From: Beaufortia kweichowensis
Lineage: Eukaryota > Chordata > Actinopteri > Cypriniformes > Gastromyzontidae
Direction: 5' to 3'
Assembly (NCBI GenBank): GCA_019155185.1
Contig: CM032816.1
Location: 11,606,292 to 11,670,291 of the forward strand
Length of the DNA: 64,000 nt
The notes below the pieces were generated by a model. It searched no databases. It was not told the DNA's origin and saw nothing but the letters and a program-made list of their open reading frames with translations. Position numbers and translations under genes: made by a program. Below, in pieces: positions 10,364-20,100 of this stretch (positions within the stretch are counted from its first letter, which is position 1; each line of letters opens with the position of its first letter).

Positions 10364-11239
10364 ATGAATATTTCTCAGAGTCCTGCGGGTCTGGCCACCG
10401 TGCTGCCTCTTACTAGTTTTGGCAACGTGCTTTTATTTCTTTTCAGTATAATTCTCGCCACGGCCATCGTTTTTCTCAACGTGTCCGTTTTTCTCTCAAT
10501 AATGTTGAATCCAGCTCTGCGCAGTGAGAATCGTTTCATGTATATGCTCAGCACGTGTCTCAGTGACATCTGCTCGGGCGTGTCTTATTATTATTGCGGG
10601 GTTCTGGACGTGCGTGACAACTTAGACTCCCCGACGCGCACTTTCTACATCGCGCCCACCTTTTTAGGTTTGTCCTATATGGCGATTCTGGCCGCGCAGG
10701 CGGACCGGTACCACGCGGTCTCGGCACCTTTAAAATACTCCCAACGCATGACCCGTAACAGAACCTTACTGGTGATACTGGCGTACTGGGTTTATGCTTT
10801 TGTCATCGTGACTGTTAATAATGTGGTGACTATGGGAGTCGCTAAGAAAGTTACGGGCATTGGTACTTTTGTGGCAAATATTTTTACGTTTATAATCATG
10901 ATTGGGTTGAATATCAAACTGTTTCTCATTGCCAAATATCAGCTCGCGCGCGAACCCCCGAGCGCAGAGAGGGACAGCAAGCGCGCGTCCGTCTATCTCA
11001 TCATAGTTGTGGCCGTGTGTTTTCTGATCGCGTGGCTGCCTATTTTCCTTCATGCTATTGCGTGTAATTTTGCGGGCTTCACGTGCTCCACGTTTAAAAA
11101 CGAGGGTACTGACCCTGTGCGCATTTTGCCACGAGTGAACGCAGTTCTCACGCCCTTATTGTATATCAGGGTCTGTTCTGCACTAAGGAGCACACTACTG
11201 AGTAAAGTCTGGAAAACGACATGCAAGAGGAAAGGGTAA
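10364..11239 (+). CDS. Orphan class A (rhodopsin-like) 7TM receptor, copy 1
   Basis: An intronless ORF of 291 codons; ATG at 10364 (MNISQSPAG), with an N-glycosylation site at Asn2. Seven hydrophobic segments can be placed: TM1 (LLFLFSIILATAIVFL), TM2 with the conserved Asp in LSD, TM3 ending in ADRYHAV (DRY box), TM4 (VILAYWVYAFVIV), TM5, TM6 with AWLP in place of CWxP, and TM7 with TPLLY in place of NPxxY. ECL1 and ECL2 have no cysteines, so the usual TM3-ECL2 disulfide is absent, as in melanocortin/EDG/cannabinoid-type receptors. The third loop is short (EPPSAERDSKR) and the C-tail basic (WKTTCKRKG). It resembles the receptor at 14486 throughout, so the two are tandem duplicates. The sequence does not name a ligand; an olfactory or amine assignment would be guesswork. 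Confidence 0.85.
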   Translation: MNISQSPAGLATVLPLTSFGNVLLFLFSIILATAIVFLNVSVFLSIMLNPALRSENRFMYMLSTCLSDICSGVSYYYCGVLDVRDNLDSPTRTFYIAPTFLGLSYMAILAAQADRYHAVSAPLKYSQRMTRNRTLLVILAYWVYAFVIVTVNNVVTMGVAKKVTGIGTFVANIFTFIIMIGLNIKLFLIAKYQLAREPPSAERDSKRASVYLIIVVAVCFLIAWLPIFLHAIACNFAGFTCSTFKNEGTDPVRILPRVNAVLTPLLYIRVCSALRSTLLSKVWKTTCKRKG

Positions 11240-11624
11240 ACTCTCTCTCTCTCTCTCTTTCTCTCTCAATTTTTGGCAAAATATTGATTGATTTGTAGTT
11301 ATTTGTATTTATTTTAAGTTATTAATGGTTCTCCTCCTGTGTGTTTTTTATGTTTTATTTACTGATTTATTTTATTTTTTTGTCTACTTTATATGGTCAA
11401 TAGTTATCTTTTATTTATTTTCTGTGTATTCACAATTAATGTAAATGTCATGTGTCTATTGTTATGTTTATACAAAGTTTAATAAAAACACAGTTAAAAA
11501 ATATTTTTTTGTATATTTTTTTGTAACTATAATCTTTCTTTTTGCGTGAATTTTCACATAAATTATTGTTTTATATTTTATTTACACACCTCACACCACT
11601 CACATGAAAACATAACGCTTTAAT

Positions 11625-11800
11625 ATTTACTAGTAAATTGCTGTATACTGTAGTATATTATAGTATTTAGTACACTAAATACTATTTACTATGGTAAACT
11701 ATAACTATAGTATCTAGGATTTTTACTACAGTTTACTATGGTAAATACAGTTATAATGTAATATAACTGTAAAAAATATACTACAGTTTTTACTATGTGT
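11625..11800. repeat. AT-rich TTTACTATGGTAAA-type palindromic repeat
   Basis: Short palindromic words (TTTACTATGGTAAA, ACTGTAGTATA, TACTACAGTTT) recur across the segment. Similar AT-rich MITE debris is common in cyprinids. The 11.24-14.48 kb gap otherwise holds a CT run (11239-11270), possible poly(A) signals near 11481 and the upstream block at 12.6 kb. Confidence 0.5.
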
Positions 11801-12599
11801 GTGGGAAGACTGTGAATTAAACAAAAACAGAAGACAATAATGCTGATTGGTTAATCACTTTTATCAGACATTACAAACATACAGTATGTTGTCAAATAAA
11901 AAACACAATGACAAAAAGGACAATCTTACATGTTCTGTTTTATTTTTTCTCAGTGTGAACCCTCAGAAGAGTAAGGCCTGCATGGACATGATGCAGTAAT
12001 GGTCTTCATGACGTGATGTAACACATCAGCGAGACAGAAAAATAGCTTTAAATGATGTGCCATGTGCAAGTCTCAGGTCAAATGCTTATTTTAAATATTA
12101 TAATGTTATTGGGGGCAGGTGGGATGTTAATGATGTGCAGTTGATATTGTGAATATTACAATTACTGTTGTAAACACTTTTCTGTTTGTGGCTGAAATGA
12201 GTCTGTAAAGAATATTTTTCCAAAAATGTGAATTTCATATTTACTTCCCTGTACAGTACATCATGTGCAATGATAAAAATGATCATTTATAATTCTTTAT
12301 TTTTCTTTATATAGATTTAAAAGAAACAATAAATAATTTAAAGACTTTTATCCTTTTGTTCAAAAAACACTCTCTCTCTGTACCGGTCTCATCTATTGTC
12401 TGTCTATGGAATATTTATTATTATATGTCAAACAGCACATTCAGAAAAGCTCTCAGTAAACAAATATACATACTGTACATATCCTCTTCCATCATCTCAC
12501 CACCTTCCCTCCCTAAAACAATCATCTGTGCTTAACCTATAGTGATGGTTTACTTCTCTAGGGTTTTTCTACATTTCTCTCTTGCTTTCAAATCAAGTG

Positions 12600-13030
12600 T
12601 GCTTGATTTCCTCATGTTCACTCTCATTAAGACATTTACCTCTCCGGTATAATAAGCATCCTAACTAGACCCTGAGCGCTACATCAGGGGTCTTATGAAG
12701 CTATACGGATGTTAGGATTGTCAACTAATGATGTCAAAACACAAACACACAAGGTCTGGATCCTGTCAGGAACATGTATATTCATCTGTGTGTTTTGGAC
12801 CATATTTTAATGCCTGGGAGGAGGAAACATCTATTTAACAAATCAGGGGAGATTAAAATCCCATTGCAGGTGATCATTACCGTGATTATCCATTGTAGAG
12901 CACATGCACATATACTCTCTGGACACACACACACGCGGTTATTGGTGATGATTTTGACATGTTTATGAAGTTCAGATAATCTCTAAGGAGGAAAATTACC
13001 AAGTACTTCCTTGCAAAATGTCACTTTAAA
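12600..13030 (+). promoter_or_regulatory. Noncoding block upstream of receptor 2, matching the block at 8460
   Basis: Collinear with 8460-8990 as described there; for example CAAAACACA, CCTGGGAGGAGG / CCCTGGGAAGAT, GATTAAAATCCC and TACTTCCTTGCAAAATG. It sits about 1.75 kb before the second receptor's ATG, as the first block does for the first receptor. Confidence 0.5.
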
Positions 13031-13822
13031 TAATTATGATGACTAGGAGCCAAGCTCACACATCAGACAAATATTGGGCTGTCCAAACGTGTTAAAATCA
13101 TTAACACAGTAAACTGTAATGTTGTACAGACACAGTTGAAATGTATACTTAACATATTTTTATTTGGGTGGTTAATAATATTTGTGGTGATTTCATTAAA
13201 CAGTTGCAGAGTGGTGGTCAAGAGGTTTGTGATGGGTTTTAAAGAAACAGAACCACATGTCACATTTGGGTTTCCAGATCCGGTCCTCAGGCCTCTCCTT
13301 CCAGAATGTTTCATTAACGAGTTGATGAATTAAATCAGGTGTTTTATATTAATGGACATCTAAAACGTGAGGACTTGAGGACCTGATATGAAAAAACCTA
13401 AAACTCTAAACAAAAAAGACTAAATGAAACAAATATTACTTTGACTATATGAAAGTTTTGTATGTTTTATTTATTTATGCAGTCCACAATAGGATTCTTA
13501 GTCCAACATTTGGGATTCTCACTTTTATTTCATACTTCTTGGCACTTCTTGTATCATTCTTTGGCCTTCTACAGTTTTTTTCTAGAAAATGTGCTTCTAT
13601 AAGCAGACGTCACACAAGAAACTGCAGATGATTTGTTGATCTTATCACAGTGATGTCTCATATCACAAACCTTAATTTTTAAAGGGTTTAAATTTTATGT
13701 AACTTCTGATTTATTCTTTTCAACATGAGCTGTGACTCTTCTCCACAGACTTTGGATTCACTTTGAGAAAACACGTTAGAGAATTTTGGTCAAAAAACAT
13801 CATCTGACATGAAAAGTTAAGT

Positions 13823-13923
13823 AACACTTTACAATATGGTTCTGTGTGTTAACATTATTCAGCTAACACTGTTAATGTTCACTGTTAATTCATACTAACA
13901 AATGATATCTTATTGTAAAGTTT
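13823..13923. mobile_element. Short MITE with AACACTTTACAATA ends
   Basis: Begins AACACTTTACAATATGGTT and ends TATCTTATTGTAAAGTTT, inverted copies of each other, with TTAACATT-type words inside. The same family occurs at 17557-17742 and is abundant in cyprinid genomes. Confidence 0.65.
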
Positions 13924-14485
13924 AAGCAGTGTGCAGTGATCAAACCTCAAAGACAATTTCATTTTGTTCTACACAAATCATAGTCTGAAAATCAACAAAA
14001 GAAACGACAAAATGGCAGATATAATCGACAAAAGTAGCATATGGGTAGTTGACAAATAAATATGTGACTGTGTCCTATTGTGTGACAGCAAAAATGTAGA
14101 AAAACTTACAAAATATACAAATAGCATGAGAAATTTATTATCTTTGCTGGAGTTACAAATAGGATGAGAAGGATTAATCTTACTGTAATTGTTAGGTTTT
14201 TTTATACATTTTTTGTAGGTCACACCATATGACAAAATATAGAATATCAACATATCAAAATCATTTCTATGGGTAATTTTCTTTCCATGGGCATATCCAA
14301 CTGCAGGCCCAAGAACAGCAGCGTCAAACCATGAGCAAGACTGATAGCCAACCTGCACAAAACCCAATAGTGTATATTATTCTCAGGTGTAGACAGTCTT
14401 GGCCGAATTTCATTCCCTTGAGATGGACCTTCATCTACTTAAACACTCGTAAAACTCGTCTCCTCCATCCACAGGACGCGTTAAA

Positions 14486-15409
14486 ATGCTCGCGTTTAAC
14501 CTCACCGTTCCTCTCTCCGTCGACTTTACGCATCCTGAAGATTACTTAATAATCCTTTTTCACATTCTCTTCGCCACGGTTTCGGCTCTTCTGGCCGGTT
14601 CTGTGGTCATCGGTATCGTGAGCACCAGAGCCCTGCGTTCCCAGAACCGCTTCATCTTCATGTTAAACACCAGCATCAGTGACACGTTAACCGGTTGTTC
14701 CGTCTTCTATCTGGGCCTGTTTGATGTCCAGGAAGGCTATCCGTCCCGGAACGGCACCTATTACATTTTGCCATCATTTCTAGGGGTGAACGTGTTGACT
14801 TTTCTGTTTGCGCAGTTTGACAGATACCTGGCCGTGTGTTATCCTTTCTTCTACAAGCGTCACATCACGCGTGGGGTCGTGATCGGCGTTTGCGCGCTTT
14901 GCTGGGTTTACACCTATTCCATTCTGACCGTTCAAAGCGTCGTGCCGGTAGCGCTCGCGGCACAAATGAACGCGTTTGGAGTCATAGTCCTACAGGTCAT
15001 CGTGGCCGTCAAAGTTTTGATGACCATCAAACTGTACATGATCGCCAGACAGCAGCTCAGCCGCGAGGCGCCCAGCAGCGAGAAAGAGAGCAAGAAAGAG
15101 TCGCTGCGCATTATTGTTTTTGTGGTCATTTGTTTTCTGGTTTTGTGGGGTCCGTCCTTTATAAACATCTCCGTGAGATATGTGACCAAAAACGGACTTC
15201 GGTTTCGAAATGAAGCCACGAATCTGTTCGCGATCATGGCGCGCTTTAACGCGCTCAGCACGCCCGCGCTCTACATTTGGGCAAGTCCAGCGTTACGCGC
15301 GGCGGTCTGGAGCGCGGTGTGGAGCAAAATATTCAAAAGACGACTAACTAGGTTAATCTTTGGACCTATTTTTGTTAAACATCGCTCACATGTATTATGT
15401 AGTGTATGA
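14486..15409 (+). CDS. Orphan class A (rhodopsin-like) 7TM receptor, copy 2
   Basis: An intronless ORF of 307 codons. ATG at 14486 lies shortly after a good acceptor (CCATCCACAG, 14465-14474), so a 5' noncoding exon is likely. TM2 has the LNTSISD Asp; TM3 ends in FDRYLAV (cleaner DRY than copy 1); TM6 has LWGP; TM7 has TPALYIW instead of NPxxY; TM1 has GS where most receptors have GN. Extracellular cysteines for the TM3-ECL2 bridge are absent. The short ICL3 (REAPSSEKESKKES) closely follows REPPSAERDSKRAS in copy 1, and NGT at the top of TM3 is a glycosylation sequon. Same strand as copy 1 and 4,122 bases downstream, ATG to ATG. Ligand and family unknown beyond class A. Confidence 0.85.
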   Translation: MLAFNLTVPLSVDFTHPEDYLIILFHILFATVSALLAGSVVIGIVSTRALRSQNRFIFMLNTSISDTLTGCSVFYLGLFDVQEGYPSRNGTYYILPSFLGVNVLTFLFAQFDRYLAVCYPFFYKRHITRGVVIGVCALCWVYTYSILTVQSVVPVALAAQMNAFGVIVLQVIVAVKVLMTIKLYMIARQQLSREAPSSEKESKKESLRIIVFVVICFLVLWGPSFINISVRYVTKNGLRFRNEATNLFAIMARFNALSTPALYIWASPALRAAVWSAVWSKIFKRRLTRLIFGPIFVKHRSHVLCSV

Positions 15410-16613
15410 CTAGTCCTAAACAAATATAAAGTAGATCAACACAATGATTTGAATTATGCTAATGCTTTACTTTACTTTACTTTATTGTCTGTACAGAAGT
15501 TCTGGACAGAAATTCATATTTGACACTGGCAAACATACAATAAACAATATACACATACATTACTCTAAAATACATAAAACACACATTACCCTGATAAAAA
15601 CATGTAAACATGCTAATAAAAATGCTAAATTCTGATAGTGTTCTCAAACGCTGTATAAATACTATTAGCTGTGCTGTAACATTTTATTTTAACATACACT
15701 TATCTATTTACTATACTATTTAACTGTTTGTATTGCTTTTAAACAGGGTGAACTCTGCAAAGGGAGGAGGAAAAATCCCCAGCATCACACAGCAATGTTC
15801 CAGAGAAACTTGAACACGAATGATACCTTGATTAGACCCTTAAATTACCTGAGAACATGCCAGAATACTTTAAATTCACAACCGCTTGATCTATTGGATG
15901 CCAAACTGATAATAATTACTGTTCACATCATTTTACCTAATTTAAAGACACTATTGGCTGTCTTTATTAAGGCTCTTCGTGTTTAAACTCGATGTAAATA
16001 AGTCTTGGAAAAGTACGTTAAAGGTGCTGTGTAGTGTCATTAGATTTGTGTCAACTAATGCTTACATTAGTCCAAAAATCTGCACCCACCTCTGTTTTCA
16101 CACCTCAGAGCAATTGAAGTGAACTGGATCCTTAATCTTAATTTCTTCAATCTTATTCTTTTCTTACTTTCATCTTCAGAAATTATATCGTGAGGGAAAC
16201 GCGTCTCTGGTCGCCTCAGAAATTGGCGCCAATCCTGTCAGTCAGAATTTCTGCGCGTTTCCTACAGAGGCGATTTTTTTTAAAGTTTATTTTGTTCTTC
16301 ATAAATACATATAAATATGATCAAATCATTTATCATTTATAAAGAGACATTTATTTTATAATCTGTGTAGCGTTAAGATAACGTGTTGTTTTGAATCACA
16401 ATTATAATTAAAATGTGTTTTTATCACATTTATACATGGACATCTATTAAAAACCATATACTGTTGCTGTTTGTCAAAGAAAACACATATCCTTGACTTT
16501 TTTTATTGGACTGTTTTAATAAAACTTTTTAAAAAATATTCATAAAATATAAAGATGAAGACTAAATACTGTAACTGAAGAGGTTAACAGCATCGGATCA
16601 GTGTTTATTCCCA

Positions 16614-16619
16614 AAATGG
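16614..16619 (-). terminator. morc2: Candidate morc2 poly(A) signal
   Basis: TTTATT on the + strand (AATAAA on -) lies about 555 bases beyond the morc2 stop. A second one is at 16502-16507. The stretch between receptor 2 (15409) and here has a TTTAC microsatellite-like run near 15470 and no recognisable gene. Confidence 0.45.
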
Positions 16620-17173
16620 TAATGGAAAGATAAAATTCAAAACAACACAAATATGATGTCACATCCAGGTATGTGAAATACAGAGAACTTTAACTAACTA
16701 AAACTTGAAAACATAGCAGCAAGTTTAAGCTCAAACTCGCTTGTAGTCAAACTGGTTTGCAAGGAGTCCCTGTGAGCCATAAGAACAGCTACAGACTCTT
16801 TAAAATCAGCAGTTCTGAGTCGAGAATGAAGCTTTACAACACTGAAGATCTGAATAACAGCACAATGTGAACTGAAACCGTGAAACCAAATAAACATGGC
16901 AAACTGCAGGTTCCATTAAACCGGTTAAATCTCTTTACACTTGCAGCCCAGTTGAACAGAGAGAACTAACTGCTGGAGGACTTGGCCGGAGGTCTGAGCG
17001 ATGCTTTTCAATGGGAGATTATTTTAAGGTCGGCAGTAAAACTCTTGCTGCCTCACAGTATATGGTGGGCAGAAGAATATGGCAGACCAGCAATCATCTC
17101 CAATCGGCCGACAGATGCACTTAAAAAGTATGAAACCGATTAAGAATAAAAATAAAACTGAGCAGATACAGTT

Positions 17174-20100
17174 TCACTCTCCCTTGGTGACGAGATCTTC
17201 AATGTAAGCGTCCAGTTCATCATCAGAGCTGATCTCTATGTCCTGAAGAACAACAGAAAAAAAAACATTTATTTACATTATATTTCTATTGTATGAGATA
17301 TTTGTAATTAATATATTCTTGTATAAATAGCAATAAGCATTTTATAAACTAAAACATGCACATCCTCCTTCTGTTGTTCTCTAATAATTTAAGCAACTTC
17401 ATAATTGTCCAAGATGTTTTATGATTTTTAAAATTCCCATGACTTTTGGCTATTGCTTGACTTTTTCACATACCATCCAAAATGACTCAAATCTCACTTG
17501 AAAAAATTGTAATTAATATAATGATATATAAACAGTATAACAGTATAGATATTTGTTAACACTTTACAATAGAGTTGTATTTGTTAAAATGAAAAACGGC
17601 TAACATTAACTAACAATAGCATTTGTTAATCTTTGTTATTGTTTGATCTTAAAAATGTAAGATTATTAAATGCTGTAGCATTTCTCATTGTTAGTTCATG
17701 TGAACTAATGTAGTTAACAAATACAACCTTACCGTAAAGTTCAAATATTTTTAATGTGTTGCATGACAAAAAAACGCATGTTTTATTCATATGATAAATA
17801 AATATATTGTTCTGATAATGTGCATGATAACACACAACAGTCAATGTGAGTAGGATGGATTCAGACCTCTTGAACTTTCTGCAGCAAAGCTACAATATTT
17901 GTTCTGAGTTTGCCAAGTTTCTCCTCAGATTCTCGTAGTTTGGCCTCGGCTCCGCTGCTCTTTTCCTCTACGGCTCGTGCCCGTGACTCTGCACGGGTCT
18001 GGTAGGAGTTACACAAGCTCTGCAGCCCGGCTTCATACTGCTGAAAATACTCTTTCTGCAAAACACACACACAAAATCTGTATACCCAGAAAGGATTAGA
18101 CAAAGTTATAAACATCTTATACTTACAAGAGGAAAGGCCACAAGGTCCTCCGCACTCATAGTGTTCACAGAATCTTTAGGGATTCGGAAATCCGGTGGGA
18201 AAAAGTAGCGTAGCAATGTCCTGCGTCAAACAAACGGTCACTTTTAGTAATGAAATGTGCAACAAACACAAACCACAGAAGTACTCAGACATGCCTCATC
18301 ATGGTCACAAGGCCTTCTGTCGTCTCTCTGCTCGGCCCACTCTGAGTTGTGTCGGGCTCGGCGGCGGTGGGCGGAGTTACCGACCGTGCTGGACCCTGAT
18401 TGGTGTCTGGACTACGTGACTCTGGAGAGGCGGGCCGCATGAGACGGACCTCATCACTGCCTTTGAACACCCTAAAAACACATTAGATGTATAATATCTT
18501 AAATTTAGATTTAACTACTACATCTAACTACTCTAGATTTTTATTATTTTTGAATCAAATGAAGAATATAATTTGCATGAGGTGTAATAATTAGCAAAAA
18601 TGTTTTTAATTAATTTCAAAAGATCATTTGTGTTTTAAATATCAAAATCATTGAAGCAATGTTCATGCATGTGTTCGCACATACCATCGGTCTCTTGGAG
18701 TGTTCATGGGAACGTAGTCAAACTTGACCTTCCAGCGTACGCTCTCCTTCCCTGTCTCTACCGCAGTTACGCGACCCGTGAAACCACTCTCCGTTTACCT
18801 TCGCCTCCACCTGAATGCCTTTATCTATGAAAACGTTTTAGCATATAACTACATAGTATCCCACAATTCCATGATAAACAGACCGTAAGACTGATAAAAG
18901 TAATACGTTACCTTTCTGAGCATTTTTTGTTGCATCATTCTTCAGATCTTCATTGATGCTGTTACTCACATGCTAATCAAGAAATTAGGATCAACAAAAC
19001 GTATGTCACTATTAATAAATCACATGTTTTATATTTTATATTATATTTCGTACCTCTGTGATGGTCTGTTTGGGTGGTGTTGGTTTTCTCTCCACTACAG
19101 TTTTTCCTCGACTCTGAGCGGTCGCTGCCATCTTTGATTTTTTAGGCTGAGGTTCATCCTCTTCTGACGCACTGTCGTCTTCCTCCTCTTCCTCTTCTTC
19201 TTCCTCCTCTTCCTCTTCGCTCTCGTCCTCCTCCTCATCTACCGCTTTCTGGACTTTGCCCTTTTTTGCGTTACCTTTTTTACTGGCTGGAGTTTGTTTT
19301 ACTGGGGTTTTGGTAGATGACGGCTAAAATAAATGATTTCCATATTAGTTGTAATATCAGACAGCAATAAATGCAGAAGACCGTTTAAGTCGATCTGCTT
19401 GTAATTTATTTATGGTATGTATCAGATGGACATCACAGCAGTTCAACATGTCCCTATTCTCAGACTAAAACAGGTTATAGATGTATGTATGCGAGTGAGA
19501 TTTCTTACCGTAGCAGCACGACTCTGTGTGGCACTTCTGCGAGCTGCTGCTGCTTTTGAAGGCGGGGCTGGGGGCGTGGCTACAGATTTGGCAGTCTTAG
19601 TAGTAGGAGCAGGTGACGGCTTGGCTCTAGCTGGAGGAGCCGGTGGGGTCCGGGTAGGACGTACAGAGGGCGTAGGTTTAGGAGGCGGGGTTTTGGCTAC
19701 TTGTGGCTGACTGACGGCTCTTTTGACCACAGCGGGAAGAGGTGGTGAGCGCGGGCGCGGTGCTGTTCGCTGGGACGAGCGTGTCGGCTAGAGAGAATAA
19801 ATAAACAGCTCAAAAACAAAACGTCGGATTGGAAACCCGTCAAGAACATGTCAGGGTTATATTTTACCATACACATTTGTATTTGTACCTGAGGTGTGCG
19901 CTCTTGTGCAGGTTTTGTGTTGACTTCTAGAGGAAGCCGTTTAATATCGCCTGCAGATTTTACTGTCGTTGTTTTCTAAATGAGCAGAAATAAATCATTA
20001 ATTTGCATTAAAACAGAAAGCTGACGGGAAATGATGAACAGATATTCACCTGCAATGCCTCCAGTTTCTCTTGCTGTTGGCGGATTTTTTCCGACAGATC

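Noticed and set aside
19417..19710. Plus-strand Ala/Gly/Val-rich frame
   Set aside because: It is the antisense shadow of the Pro/Ala/Thr-rich linker exon of morc2 (19509-19787).
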